Part shown: in pieces, positions 36,477-46,610 of the stretch
Layout of the letters: each line of letters starts with the position of its first letter
Position numbering within the stretch: position 1 is the first letter of the stretch
Assembly: GCA_017429525.1 (NCBI GenBank)
Contig: JAFROT010000024.1
Location: 1-62,955, forward strand
DNA length: 62,955 nt
Source of the DNA: Bacteroidaceae bacterium
Lineage (GTDB): Bacteria; Bacteroidota; Bacteroidia; Bacteroidales; Bacteroidaceae
Direction of reading: 5' to 3'
The notes under the pieces: generated by a model
Told to the model about the DNA's origin: nothing
The model's database searches: none
Seen by the model: only the letters and a program-made list of their open reading frames with translations
Program-made: the position numbers and the translations under genes

Positions 36477-37187
36477 TTATTGATGGACCAAAGTTCCGAT
36501 GGGTTCGCCATCGATGACGCGGCGAAGATTGCCGCGCACGTCCATGTTGAATACGTAAATGGGCAGATTGTTCTCCTTGCACATCGTAGTGGCGGTGAGG
36601 TCCATGACCTTGAGCCCACGGTTGTAGATCTCGTCGAAACTAATCTCGTTGAACTTGGTGGCTGTGGGGTCCTTCTCGGGGTCGGCGGTGTAAACGCCAT
36701 CGACGCGCGTGCCCTTGAGCATCACGTCGGCCTCAATCTCGATGCCGCGCAGGGATGAGCCCGTGTCGGTGGTGAAATAGGGATTGCCCGTGCCACCGCT
36801 GAAGATGGCCACTTCGCCGCGTTCGATAGCATCAATAGCTTTCCATTTGGTGTAGAACTCGCCAACTGGTTCCATGCGGATGGCCGTGAACACGCGTGAC
36901 GGCACGCCGGCAGCGCTGAGGAAACTGTTGAGGGCAAGCGAGTTGATGACAGTGGCCAACATGCCCATCTGATCGCCTTTGACGCGGTCGAAACCGCGAC
37001 CCGTTCCGCTCAGTCCGCGGAAGATGTTGCCACCGCCGATGACGATGCCGATCTCAACGCCGAGGTCATGGATCTCTTTGATTTGTGCAGCATACTCGGC
37101 CAGACGCTTCTCGTCGAGGCCATAACGCTGCTCGCCCATCAGACTCTCACCCGAGAGCTTAAGGAGGATTCGCTTGAATTTTAGCAT
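36477..37187 (-). CDS. pyrH: UMP kinase
   Basis: 236-aa amino-acid-kinase-fold enzyme that phosphorylates UMP to UDP. Seen: KRILLKLSGESLMG at the N-terminus, IGIVIGGGNIFRG, DQMGMLATVINSLALNS, the nucleotide-site GGTGNPYFTTDTGSSLR and DGVYTADPEKDP. Full length. Downstream of lpxB by 44 bp, so probably the distal gene of a surE-lpxB-pyrH unit. Confidence 0.97.
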   Translation of the reverse strand: MLKFKRILLKLSGESLMGEQRYGLDEKRLAEYAAQIKEIHDLGVEIGIVIGGGNIFRGLSGTGRGFDRVKGDQMGMLATVINSLALNSFLSAAGVPSRVFTAIRMEPVGEFYTKWKAIDAIERGEVAIFSGGTGNPYFTTDTGSSLRGIEIEADVMLKGTRVDGVYTADPEKDPTATKFNEISFDEIYNRGLKVMDLTATTMCKENNLPIYVFNMDVRGNLRRVIDGEPIGTLVHQ

Positions 37188-37231
37188 AGTGATTGTAATG
37201 AAAGGATGAATAATGTTTAACCAAAGAATGT

Positions 37232-38374
37232 TCAGAGAGGCTTGGCTGGCCTTTTCGTTAGCAACTTAACCATGAGACGGGCTGCACGCTCGGGCGCACC
37301 AGCATCGCCCAGCCTGCGGGCCATCAGTTCATAGCCTTCGAGTTGGGCTTGGCGGTCGGCTCCTCCTGGAAGGATAGCTTCGAGGTGTCGACGGCAATTG
37401 GCTACGCTCATTTGCTCGGCTACAAGTTCAGGGACAACTTCTTGACCTGCTACCAGATTGACCAGCGAGATAAAAGGTGTCTTGATGAAGAGCTTACGTC
37501 CAAGGGAAGCCAACCAGCGTGCTTTCATGAAATAGCAAACGACTTGCGGCACGCGGAAGAGTGCAGTCTCAAGCGTGGCTGTGCCAGAAGTGACAAGGGC
37601 GGCAGTAGCCTCGGATAGGAGGTCATAAGTCTTGCCGTAAACGACCTGAACGCGGCTGTCGCCGATATACTGACGATAGAAATCATCTTCAATGCCCGGC
37701 GCACCTGCGACGATGAGGTCATATTGAGCGGTAAATGGCTGCGCTGCGGCTATCATCCGGGCCAGATTGTCGCGGATTTCTTGTTTACGACTACCTGCAA
37801 GAAGAGCTATAAACGCTGCTACCTCACCTGAAGGAGGGGTGGGTGGAGAGTTTCTTTTCTTAAACTCCGCTACTTCATCAACGGTAGGGTTGCCGATATA
37901 ATGAATCGGATATCCATGCTTTCCCTCAAAGAAATCAACTTCGAAGGGAAGAATTGAGAAGAGTTCGTCGACATCACGACGGATGTTCTTGATGCGGTAT
38001 TCTTTCCACGCCCAAAGCTTAGGAGCGATGTAATAATAGACGGGGCAAAGTGCGATGGAATGGACGAATTTTGCAATCTTGAGGTTGAAGCCGGGGTAGT
38101 CGACGAGGATGACGACGTCGGGATGCCAAGCCACGAGGTCGTCTTTGCATTGCTGAAGGCCACGGAGTATGGTGCGGGCATGCAACGCCACTGCCACAAA
38201 TCCCATGTAAGCAAGGTCTTTATAGTGTCTGACAAGCTCCATACCTTCTGCCGCCATCAGATCTCCCCCAAAGCCACGGAAGCGAGCTTCGGGATCTTCA
38301 TTCTTCAAAGCGGCGATAAGATGGGAGGCATGGAGGTCACCACTGGCCTCGCCTGCTATTACATAATATTTCAT
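37232..38374 (-). CDS. lpxB: Lipid-A-disaccharide synthase
   Basis: 380-aa glycosyltransferase joining UDP-diacylglucosamine and lipid X to make the lipid A disaccharide. Seen: YYVIAGEASGDLHASHLI, DYPGFNLKIAKF, YYIAPKLWAWKEYRIKNI, LLAGSRKQEIRDNL and TSGTATLETALFRVPQVVCY. A Pro-rich patch (NSPPTPPSGEVAAF) sits in a normally variable loop just before the second Rossmann half and is encoded by a GC-rich repeat fragment. Starts 8 bp after surE ends, so the two are co-transcribed. Confidence 0.96.
   Translation of the reverse strand: MKYYVIAGEASGDLHASHLIAALKNEDPEARFRGFGGDLMAAEGMELVRHYKDLAYMGFVAVALHARTILRGLQQCKDDLVAWHPDVVILVDYPGFNLKIAKFVHSIALCPVYYYIAPKLWAWKEYRIKNIRRDVDELFSILPFEVDFFEGKHGYPIHYIGNPTVDEVAEFKKRNSPPTPPSGEVAAFIALLAGSRKQEIRDNLARMIAAAQPFTAQYDLIVAGAPGIEDDFYRQYIGDSRVQVVYGKTYDLLSEATAALVTSGTATLETALFRVPQVVCYFMKARWLASLGRKLFIKTPFISLVNLVAGQEVVPELVAEQMSVANCRRHLEAILPGGADRQAQLEGYELMARRLGDAGAPERAARLMVKLLTKRPAKPL
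37822..37852. repeat. GC-rich repeat fragment inside lpxB
   Basis: Minus strand reads CTCTCCACCCACCCCTCC followed by TTCAGGTGAGG, one arm of the palindromic family seen in rsmF and at 50888-50950. It encodes SPPTPPSGEV within LpxB. Confidence 0.6.
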
Positions 38375-38381
38375 TGGTCAC

Positions 38382-39173
38382 TTAGCGTGCTCTTAATAAT
38401 TCGTTTATCTGATTCATTGCTTCAAAGGCAGTCATATCTATAGTGACAGGTACGATGGAGGCGTAACCTGCGCGGAGTGCTGAGAAATCGGTATCTTGGG
38501 CGTCAGGTTCGAGGTCGGTGAAATGGCCTGTGAGCCAAAAGGCATTCAACCCATGCGGATTTGAAGCCGAAGCCCATTCAGCGCTCCATCGTCCGCGAGC
38601 TTGTCGACATACCTGCCAACCCCGAAACACATGTGCAGTAGGGAGATTGATGTTCAGACAAACATCTTGTGGAAGGCCTTGTTCGATGACACGACGGCAA
38701 AGGCTTGCCACTGCATTTAGCGTGTCCTCACTAACAGGATATTCCTCATAACGTTGTCCGCGATGGAGATATAATGAAATGCCTATGCTCGGGATTTCTT
38801 TCATACAACCTTCAAAAACAGCTCCCATCGTGCCACTGTAATGAACGCTGACACTGGCGTTGTCACCATGATTGATGCCGCTGAGCAGGAGGTCGGGCGT
38901 GCGCGGCAGGATATTGTCCCATGCGAGTTTGACACAGTCTACAGGTGTGCCCGAACAGGCGAACAGTCGCACGCTGTCGGGGTAGGCGGGATGATGAATT
39001 TCCCGGAAAGAAACAGGCGTTGTTGCCGTTATCGCACAGGCGGCACCCGAACGGGCTCCATCAGGCGCTACGACGAAGATGTCGCCTAAAGGGGCTACGG
39101 CACGTGTCAAGGCTTGTATGCCAGTGGCAGCATAGCCGTCGTCGTTGGTGATAAGGATGAGTGGTGTATTCAA
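38382..39173 (-). CDS. surE: 5'/3'-nucleotidase SurE
   Basis: 263-aa metal-dependent survival nucleotidase. The metal site is ILITNDDGYAATG (adjacent Asp pair) and the Asn/Ser motif LLSGINHGDNASVSVHYSGTM. Further family sequence: VVAPDGARSGAACAIT and CLNINLP. It hydrolyses nucleoside monophosphates and may act on short polyphosphate. Lies 30 bp after the alpha-2-macroglobulin gene and 8 bp before lpxB. Confidence 0.96.
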   Translation of the reverse strand: MNTPLILITNDDGYAATGIQALTRAVAPLGDIFVVAPDGARSGAACAITATTPVSFREIHHPAYPDSVRLFACSGTPVDCVKLAWDNILPRTPDLLLSGINHGDNASVSVHYSGTMGAVFEGCMKEIPSIGISLYLHRGQRYEEYPVSEDTLNAVASLCRRVIEQGLPQDVCLNINLPTAHVFRGWQVCRQARGRWSAEWASASNPHGLNAFWLTGHFTDLEPDAQDTDFSALRAGYASIVPVTIDMTAFEAMNQINELLRAR

Positions 39174-39203
39174 TTGGAGTGAAAAGGGAAAATGAAAAAT
39201 AAT

Positions 39204-42200
39204 TTAGTTCTCTATGGTCAATTCCATCGCTGTCGTATGTCCTCCGTACTCAGGAGCGTAGAGGCAGCGGATAGTGGCAAGACCTGCGGTGTAGTGACCT
39301 TCGCGATCGATGAAAGCTGTCTCCTCGAGCACGTAGGTGCCTTTGGGCAGGCGGTCGAAGAAGTAGTCGGTGTGGGCATCGCGCACGGCACGGTAATAGC
39401 CAAGGCCACCCTGATAGCGATAGCCTGACACTTGTTCGGCTGGCTCGGCGGCTGCAGGTCGGTCGGCACGTAAGCATACATATTCATAGTCGCGGTCAGC
39501 GGTGATGATGTAGCGGGTCGTCAGCTTATCGCCAAGACGCGGCGTAATGTTGTTGAACTCCCTACGAATCGTGAGTCCATTGGCCTGCGCTGAGGCATCG
39601 GCGATAGGCGTAAGGTACTGGGCATAGACCGCGCCCCATGCTTCGGACGAGGAGTTGCGCCGGATTTTGATGCTCTTAGGTGCCGAGCCGTCCGTATAGG
39701 TCTGCTTGATGTAGCCAAGAGCGGCAGGAGAGGTTGAGGCCGACACGGTTAATCGGCGTTTGCCGTAGTCGAGCGTGATGCGATCCTGCTCAGTACTCTG
39801 GAGGTCATCTATGGCGGCGCTGCCGTAGAGCAGGGCGTAGATGGCATCGACGGTGCAGATGCTCGACTCCCACATCTGTGTGCGCTTCTGTTGCAGCAGC
39901 CATCGGCGAAGTCCGCTGTTCAGTGACTTGTCATCTGGGGCAAGTTCGCGGGCAGCTTCCATCGCGGCTGAGTGCATGACAACCTTATGTCCTGTAGGCG
40001 TGAAGCTGCCACCGGCATAGTCGAAAAAGGTGCCGTGTTGAGGTGTTGTTGTCAAGTGCTCGCGCATGGATTCGAAGTAGAGCTTGCTGTCGGTGTTGCG
40101 CCCTGCGCCTTTCAGGACGATGGCCGCTATGGCACGCTCGTCGTTGGTCATTGCTGCCACCGACCCTTTCAGGTGGTCGAGCAGGTAGCGTACATCGGCC
40201 ATTTGGTCTTTCGTCAGCTTGATGCCAGCCCGCTGCGTGATAAAGATGTAGTCGAGGTGCATCAGCGTGCCTGTGTTGATGGTAGCGCCTTTGGCCTCGG
40301 CTTTCTTCATCTCTCTGACTGCCTTGGCGTTCTCGCTGGCGATAAAGGCAAAGGCGCGCTGCAGGAGGTTGTTGGCTTGTGCACGATGGTCGTTGCTCAG
40401 CGAAGAGAATTCATTGGTCAGTGAACGCAGGCGCGTCAGCTCGATGCAGACGAGGCGCGTCATCAGTTCACTGCTTCGCATGCCTGGGAACCATGAGAAG
40501 CCACCATCGCCTTCCTGACGTTGCTGCAGCTTGTCGAGCGAAGCACTGAGGCGACTGTCGATGAGATTCTCGTTGAAGAGGTCGATAAGTTGGGCACGGC
40601 GCTCGGTGTCGCTGTCGGCTTCGCGAAGCCATGGCGTCTCGTCGAGGATAATCTGCTTGAGTTCCTCGTTGCGAGCGAGCGGGCTTTTGCCTGCAACCTT
40701 AGCGCTGCCATCGGACACAGCAGCAGAATTTTGCTGCTTCCAAAGGGCGATGACGTCTCGCAGGCGTGGAGTCGTGGCGGCGATATGGGCTGAGAGTACG
40801 TTGGCATAAAGTACGGAGGTCAACGAAAGGACGTCGTCGTACTGCGGTTCGCGCAGAGCGGGCAGCGCTTGTACGACGTTCCAGATGGGGTGCGTCGTAT
40901 ATTCCACCGTCAGGCGGCGCTGTGTGGCCGAAGCGGCGTCGTGGTTGAAGAGCGGCGTTAGGTCGGTGGTAAAGGAACCTTCGCCATCGGCTTGAATCTC
41001 GACGCTCTCTGTGACAAATTCCTTTGAGGAGAGGATAGGCAGATAGTGCTGTTCGCCATCCGAGAAAACGCCGTCGGCTGTTTGCCTGCGCTTCTTGCCT
41101 TTGACTCTGCTTGAGGGTGTCGTTTCGGCAGTGAAGCGTACTGCCACGATGGGATAGTCCTCGGTAGGTGCGTAGTCGAACGCGAGAATACACTCGCTGT
41201 TGGCGGCAGCCTCGAAGGGCAACTCTTTCTTGAGGATGATGCGTTCTGATTCAGGGTCAAAGACTTCCAGACGGGCTTGTCCGTTGAGAGGTTGCTCTGT
41301 AAGGTTTTGCACGGAGGCACGGATGCTGCCTTGGTCGCCAGCACGGAGGAAGCGCGGCAGGTAGAGGCGTGCCATCAGTTCCTTGCGGGCGATGGCCTGC
41401 GCTTGGATGTTGGCTGTCATCATGTCCTTGCTGTGCGCTACGCCGAGGAGTTGCCAGGTGGTGAGACTCTCAGGGAGCGTGAAGGAGAGGGTGACCTCGC
41501 CTGTCGCGGGGTTGCTGTTGAGGCGAGGCATGAAGGCAGCCGTCTCGTTAAAGTTGGTGCGCAAGGCGGCAATGGCAGGCGACGCGGTGGGCATCGCGCC
41601 TTCTTCCATGGCTCCCTTGTCCTCGTCGCTCTCGGCTTCGGCATAGTCGGCTGTCATCTTGGCGCTGGCGGCCATCATCATGGGAGCTTCTGCTGGAGCA
41701 CCAGCACCTACAATCGCAATGGCATCATTCATCTGGGCACTCTCTTCGACAGCTATAACGCCGCCTGTCCGACTGGCTTTCATCATTCGCAGTGAGTTGT
41801 TGAAGCGGAAAAAATGGAAAGCCAGGCCTTCGAACCACTTCTCGTCGAAGGAGTCGAAGGCGAATGCGCTGGGCTTGTAGTCCTTCATCGCGAAATAGAG
41901 ATGTTGGTAAGCGTCTTGCCCAAAGATATCTGATGAGCGCCATGGCAGGGAGCGCAGACGATGATAGCGTTCGATGGCGAGGTTCCAGAAATGGGGCGCC
42001 AGTTGGTCGAGCGAGGCATCGTAGAGCGTTGCCATCAGGTTGGCGGCGGCAGGCTTGCCGTCGGGCGTGGTCAGCTTGAGCGTCCATGTCTCGTGGTCGC
42101 CGGGACGCAGATGGTCGCGGAAGGTAGTCCACTGCCAGCGCAATTGCTTGTCGGGCTGCGTGAGTTTCAATGCTTTGTTCTTGGCGTAGCAGGTGCCATG

Positions 42201-45032
42201 CTTGACAAAGGCAAAGTGGACGTTGACGCCATCGCCGTACTCGGGCAGATAGGGAATCTCGAAGATGCGTAGTTCGTCGGAGAGGCTGATGAGTTCATCC
42301 TTGATGATACCGTCCTTGCCTACAAGGGTATAATAGAGCGATACGTCTTCGAAGCTGCTTCCGGCCTGAATGAGAGCAGGATGCGTGGCGTCGAAAGTGT
42401 CGGTGGGGCAATAGAGCCAGCTCTCAGTATGGCGCGGCAGGCGTGTGTCGGCCATTGAGAAGAGGTAGAAGCGAGTCGTGGCGCTGGAGGTGTCGTTGCC
42501 AGCTGTGGCCTTGGCGCGAAGTTCGTAGTCACCAGAGGGCAGGGCATGGAGAGCGGATTCGAGATCCGACACTGACACATCGGGCACCACGGCCGAAGCA
42601 GGAACCGCAGCTGTAGAGGGCGCTTCGGACTCAGCGTTGTAAGACGCTTCAGGAATAGCCTTGTAGATGGCACAACGGATGTCGCCTTCAGTGGGCTTTC
42701 CTGTTGAAGTGAGAAGGGTGAAGGTGGGTGGTTGCAGGCGGTCGCGGTCTTGTTGTTCTGACATCGTGATGGTCAGGCGTAAGGGTGTCGTGCAGAGGGG
42801 CACTGCAAGGCTACCCTCGCGCGTCTCGCCTGTCGTGCTGAGCACCTCGACGTTCAGTCGGAGCACGAGGCCGTGCTCCAGAGCCTCGGCGGGTACTTCT
42901 TTAAGAGGTACGCGCGCGATAAATAAGCCTTGCTCGTCAGTCTCCACCGTATCGATGGGCAGTTGGGGCGAATCGTCGTGGCGGAACCACCAGAAGTATG
43001 GGTATGTGAATTGGTAATTGCCTGTGACGCGAGCGTTGCGGATGGGCACTCCGTTGTAGCCCATAGCCTTACCCGTGAGCGTGATGCTATCTTGCGGCCA
43101 TTGTAGGGCGGGCGCCTCGTCCATCTTCACTTCAAAGGTGGGACGTTTGTACTCCTCGACGCGGAAGTTGACGCCTGCGCCATCGCACTGGATGTTATAG
43201 TGGCCAGGGAGTCCGCCTTCTGGCAGGACGAAGTCGGCGGTGAGTACGCCCATGGCATCTGTCGTGACGCTTTGTTTGCCTACTTCTTTCCAGTTGGCAT
43301 CGCGCATGCGCAATTCGTACGTCTTGCCCTCGCAGGCGGTAGCGTCCCAATGCTTTTGGTCGTAGGCGATGCCGCTCACGTGCACGGTTTGTCCCGGACG
43401 GTAGATGGCACGGTCGGTGTAGAGCTGGAGGCGTGTTGTGGACGGCTGTTCGTCGCGCCATATAGAGCCGTTAGCCCAAAGGTTCTCCGAGGGCAGGTAG
43501 TGGTCGGAGGAGGTGGTGGCTGTTACCACGAGTCGTCGGTGATTCTCTTTCGACAGATTGCGGAAGAGGGCGCGCCCCTCGGCATTGGTCGTCAGGGTTG
43601 CAATAGTCGAAAGGTTGCCAGAACGATCCTCGACCTGTATCTTCACGTCGGCACCCTTGATGGGATGTCCGCTCTCGGCATCAACAACCACCACTTCCAG
43701 TTCGTTGTCGACAGAGCGCGTCATCGTTTTCAACTGCGTCACGTTAATCAACTGATATTGGTTGTCGGCCTTCTTGCGGAGGGCTTCGCGTTCAGCGGTT
43801 GTGGCAGAGAAAAGGATGGCGTAGAAGCCCGCATCGGGAGCCGTCCACTTGAGGCTGTCCTCCTTCGTCTCGTAAGGTTTGCCTATGGTGAGGGTCGGGC
43901 GGAGCGTCTCGACGAGCGTGGCATTGCGGCGGAAATATTCGCTTGCAGACAGCTTGCTCTTGCTGAGACTCTCCTCCTTGAAACCTTCTTTGAGGCGATA
44001 AAGCTGAATCTCAACGGCATTGGCGTTCTGAGTCGTCAGTGTCCAAGTGTAGGTCTTGTGCGGGTAGCAAACCTGTTTCCCTTTCCACTGGACGGACGGG
44101 CGCTGCAGGTCGTTGAGGCGGTTGCGCAGGTTGGCGATGCGTTCGTAGCGGGGAAAACGTTTGATGGCTTCCTCTGCCCACGCCACACGCTGGGCGGTCG
44201 TGATCTTTTCGTCGATGTTGTCGATGAGGGCAAGGTAGACTTCGGCTACAGGTGGCAGGTCGGCAAAGCGCTCCTTCAGTTGAAGCAGGGCGTCGACGGC
44301 AGAGGCATCGTTCCAGAAACCATTTTTGCTCAGTGATATTTTGTCGTACTCCAGCTGCAGTTCAGCCTCGCGGTTGCCCTGACGACGATAGTAGTTGACG
44401 ATGGCTTGCCAAGTGGCCGACAGGTTCTCGCCTTCTTTGCTCCACAAGTCTTGCCTTTGGTTGCAAGCCCGCTGCCAGAGGATGTGCAGCAGGTCGTGCC
44501 CGAAATAGGATGAGCATTTGTTTTGAACGATGAACGGCAACCAATCCTTACTCTTAGCGGCACCTAAGGCAGGGATGTCGGTGAGCGAGAGGCGCCAGTT
44601 CTTGATGGCGGCGCTGTCATACTGCTCTACAGTCCATTCCTTCATCTCCTCGCTCTCGAGCTGCAAGCCGCTTGCCTGCGAGCGATGGCTGTTGGCCTGA
44701 TAGACCTGAGCGAGGATGGAAGCGTAGATAGCCCGTGCCTCTGGACGCTGCTCCTCGCGGCGCAGGAGTTCCAGCTCGGCCACGTCGGTAAAGAAGCTAT
44801 CGGGCGCCCACTGCTGATGCAGGCTGGCTAATAGCATCCGCGCGCTCAGGGCCTGCCCTTGGTGGCCTTCGGCGAGGGCTTTTGCGAGAATCTTCTCCGT
44901 CGCTGCATAAGCCGACTGAGGCTTGCCTTTGTCCTGCAGTTGCTGCACCTCAGTCCACATCTTATCATAACCTTGGCCAAAAACCATTAAACCGCCTAAA
45001 CTCATAACTAAAGAGAGAAAGAACTTTTTCAT
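39204..45032 (-). CDS. Giant alpha-2-macroglobulin-like envelope protein (MG domains), thioester apparently lost
   Basis: 1942 aa, the largest gene here. Signal peptide (MKKFFLSLVMSLGGLMVFGQ), a TPR-like helical N-terminal region (to ~300), then a chain of macroglobulin beta domains (TDRAIYRPGQTVHVSGIAYD; NAEGRALFRNL; FVLPEGGLPGHYNIQ), the A2M bait/ANA region (ESLTTWQLLGVAHSKDM), and a helical thioester-type domain (PIWNVVQALPALREPQYDDV). In bacterial relatives the last segment carries a CxEQ thioester; here that spot reads PQYDDVLS, with no Cys-x-x-Gln. It may act in periplasmic protease trapping or surface defence without covalent capture. Gap of 78 bp after pepD. Confidence 0.85.
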   Translation of the reverse strand: MKKFFLSLVMSLGGLMVFGQGYDKMWTEVQQLQDKGKPQSAYAATEKILAKALAEGHQGQALSARMLLASLHQQWAPDSFFTDVAELELLRREEQRPEARAIYASILAQVYQANSHRSQASGLQLESEEMKEWTVEQYDSAAIKNWRLSLTDIPALGAAKSKDWLPFIVQNKCSSYFGHDLLHILWQRACNQRQDLWSKEGENLSATWQAIVNYYRRQGNREAELQLEYDKISLSKNGFWNDASAVDALLQLKERFADLPPVAEVYLALIDNIDEKITTAQRVAWAEEAIKRFPRYERIANLRNRLNDLQRPSVQWKGKQVCYPHKTYTWTLTTQNANAVEIQLYRLKEGFKEESLSKSKLSASEYFRRNATLVETLRPTLTIGKPYETKEDSLKWTAPDAGFYAILFSATTAEREALRKKADNQYQLINVTQLKTMTRSVDNELEVVVVDAESGHPIKGADVKIQVEDRSGNLSTIATLTTNAEGRALFRNLSKENHRRLVVTATTSSDHYLPSENLWANGSIWRDEQPSTTRLQLYTDRAIYRPGQTVHVSGIAYDQKHWDATACEGKTYELRMRDANWKEVGKQSVTTDAMGVLTADFVLPEGGLPGHYNIQCDGAGVNFRVEEYKRPTFEVKMDEAPALQWPQDSITLTGKAMGYNGVPIRNARVTGNYQFTYPYFWWFRHDDSPQLPIDTVETDEQGLFIARVPLKEVPAEALEHGLVLRLNVEVLSTTGETREGSLAVPLCTTPLRLTITMSEQQDRDRLQPPTFTLLTSTGKPTEGDIRCAIYKAIPEASYNAESEAPSTAAVPASAVVPDVSVSDLESALHALPSGDYELRAKATAGNDTSSATTRFYLFSMADTRLPRHTESWLYCPTDTFDATHPALIQAGSSFEDVSLYYTLVGKDGIIKDELISLSDELRIFEIPYLPEYGDGVNVHFAFVKHGTCYAKNKALKLTQPDKQLRWQWTTFRDHLRPGDHETWTLKLTTPDGKPAAANLMATLYDASLDQLAPHFWNLAIERYHRLRSLPWRSSDIFGQDAYQHLYFAMKDYKPSAFAFDSFDEKWFEGLAFHFFRFNNSLRMMKASRTGGVIAVEESAQMNDAIAIVGAGAPAEAPMMMAASAKMTADYAEAESDEDKGAMEEGAMPTASPAIAALRTNFNETAAFMPRLNSNPATGEVTLSFTLPESLTTWQLLGVAHSKDMMTANIQAQAIARKELMARLYLPRFLRAGDQGSIRASVQNLTEQPLNGQARLEVFDPESERIILKKELPFEAAANSECILAFDYAPTEDYPIVAVRFTAETTPSSRVKGKKRRQTADGVFSDGEQHYLPILSSKEFVTESVEIQADGEGSFTTDLTPLFNHDAASATQRRLTVEYTTHPIWNVVQALPALREPQYDDVLSLTSVLYANVLSAHIAATTPRLRDVIALWKQQNSAAVSDGSAKVAGKSPLARNEELKQIILDETPWLREADSDTERRAQLIDLFNENLIDSRLSASLDKLQQRQEGDGGFSWFPGMRSSELMTRLVCIELTRLRSLTNEFSSLSNDHRAQANNLLQRAFAFIASENAKAVREMKKAEAKGATINTGTLMHLDYIFITQRAGIKLTKDQMADVRYLLDHLKGSVAAMTNDERAIAAIVLKGAGRNTDSKLYFESMREHLTTTPQHGTFFDYAGGSFTPTGHKVVMHSAAMEAARELAPDDKSLNSGLRRWLLQQKRTQMWESSICTVDAIYALLYGSAAIDDLQSTEQDRITLDYGKRRLTVSASTSPAALGYIKQTYTDGSAPKSIKIRRNSSSEAWGAVYAQYLTPIADASAQANGLTIRREFNNITPRLGDKLTTRYIITADRDYEYVCLRADRPAAAEPAEQVSGYRYQGGLGYYRAVRDAHTDYFFDRLPKGTYVLEETAFIDREGHYTAGLATIRCLYAPEYGGHTTAMELTIEN

Positions 45033-45074
45033 GATTGCCGTTGCTTTAAATTACAATCCTCGAAAGGTCATACT

Positions 45075-45100
45075 CCCCCTTACCTTTTCAGGCAAGGGGG
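45075..45100. terminator. Hairpin between pepD and the macroglobulin gene
   Basis: CCCCCTT (45075-45081) pairs with AAGGGGG (45094-45100). No long T tail on the minus strand, so termination is weak at best; it could be another copy of the GC-rich palindromic family. Confidence 0.4.
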
Positions 45101-45110
45101 ATTCTCGGTA

Positions 45111-46565
45111 TCATTTCTCGGGAATTTCCTCGAGCAAGGTCTTAAGGAAGGTCCAGAAGCGACCTACGCTGGGGATGTTGCAACGCTCGTTGGGCGTGTG
45201 CGGCGAACGCAACGTGGGGCCGAAACTGATGAGGTCCATGTTCGGATACACTTGCCCGATCAGGCTGCACTCCAAGCCGGCATGGACGACTTCCACCTTT
45301 GCGGGTTTCTGCTCCAGACGCTCATAGAGTGCTGCCATCTGTGCGGCGATGGGCGAGTCGAAGTTGGGCTGCCAAGCTCCGTATTCGCCGCCGTACTCTA
45401 CACGCATCCCGGCCATGCCGAAGGTGCTCTCGAACATCTCTTGTTCCAGCTCCAGATAGCTGTCGCACGACGAACGTGCCAGAATGAGCACATTAGCCTT
45501 GCCCTCGCCAATCTCGATGATGGCCATATTAGAGCTCGTCTCTACGACATGCGGGATTGATGGGATGTTGCGCAGCACGCCGTCGTGGCAGGCCAGGATG
45601 GCGCTGACGAGGTTGTCCTGCACCTCTTCAGGCACCTGCATGGCGGGCAGGTCTACACGCTCCACGCTGATTTCTACGCCTTCTTCGACGCCACGGAACT
45701 CGGCAGCGAAGGTCTTCTGGCAGTAGTCGGCCAGTTCGCGCAGGTCGGCCTCGTTCTCGGCGGGGATGGTCAGCACGGCCTCTGCGGTGCGGGGGATGGC
45801 GTTGCGCATATTGCCACCTTTCCAGGAGGCCAGCCGAGCGTCATCGTCCTGAATGGCCTGGCGGACGAGACGGCAGAGCAACTTGTTGGCATTGGCGCGC
45901 CCTTCGTTGATTTCCAGACCGCTGTGTCCGCCCTTCAGACCACTGATGGCCACTTTCACGGCGATGTCGTCCTTGTCGGTCTCTACCTCTTTATATTCGA
46001 GCGAGGCGGTCACGTTGACGCCGCCAGCCGATCCGATGCAGAACTCGCCCTCGGTCTCGTTGTCGATGTTCAGCAGGATGTCGCCCTTCAGCGTGTCGGC
46101 CGACAGGTGGTTGACACCCCACATGCACGTCTCCTCGTCGGCGGTGATGAGTGCCTCCAGCGGTCCGTGCTTCAGCGTGTTGTCCTCGAAGATGGCCATG
46201 ATGGCAGCTACGCCCATGCCGTCGTCAGAACCCAGCGTGGTGCCTTTGGCCTTCAGCCATTCGCCGTCCACCCACGTCTCGATGGGGTCGGTCTCGAAGT
46301 TGTGCGAGCTCTCGTCCACCTTCTGCGGGACCATGTCCATGTGGGCCTGCAGCGTGCAACACTTACGGTTCTCATATCCGGGCGTGGCGGGTTTGTGCAT
46401 CACGATATTGTCGCCTCCGTCCTTGTAGGCTTCGATGCCGCGTTCGGCTGCCCACTCGAGCAGGAACTGCTGAATCTTTTCGAGGTGTCCGCTCGGGCGC
46501 GGCACTTGGGTCAGTTTGTAGAAGTTGCCGAAGATAGCTTTCGGCTCAAGGTCATGAATTGTCAT
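45111..46565 (-). CDS. pepD: Aminoacyl-histidine dipeptidase (M20C)
   Basis: 484-aa zinc dipeptidase hydrolysing Xaa-His and other dipeptides. Metal ligands and catalytic residues: LQAHMDMVPQK (His, Asp), TLGSDDGMGVAA (bridging Asp), ITADEETCMWGVN (Glu-Glu), NIDNETEGEFCIG. The lid domain begins with SGLKGGHSGLEINEGRANAN, the conserved His in GGHSG. Full length. Cytoplasmic; no signal peptide. 45 bp from the membrane protein gene upstream. Confidence 0.96.
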   Translation of the reverse strand: MTIHDLEPKAIFGNFYKLTQVPRPSGHLEKIQQFLLEWAAERGIEAYKDGGDNIVMHKPATPGYENRKCCTLQAHMDMVPQKVDESSHNFETDPIETWVDGEWLKAKGTTLGSDDGMGVAAIMAIFEDNTLKHGPLEALITADEETCMWGVNHLSADTLKGDILLNIDNETEGEFCIGSAGGVNVTASLEYKEVETDKDDIAVKVAISGLKGGHSGLEINEGRANANKLLCRLVRQAIQDDDARLASWKGGNMRNAIPRTAEAVLTIPAENEADLRELADYCQKTFAAEFRGVEEGVEISVERVDLPAMQVPEEVQDNLVSAILACHDGVLRNIPSIPHVVETSSNMAIIEIGEGKANVLILARSSCDSYLELEQEMFESTFGMAGMRVEYGGEYGAWQPNFDSPIAAQMAALYERLEQKPAKVEVVHAGLECSLIGQVYPNMDLISFGPTLRSPHTPNERCNIPSVGRFWTFLKTLLEEIPEK

Positions 46566-46610
46566 AGTTGATTATGAGTTTAAAGTTGTGGGTTAGAAAT
46601 TTGATGAGGA

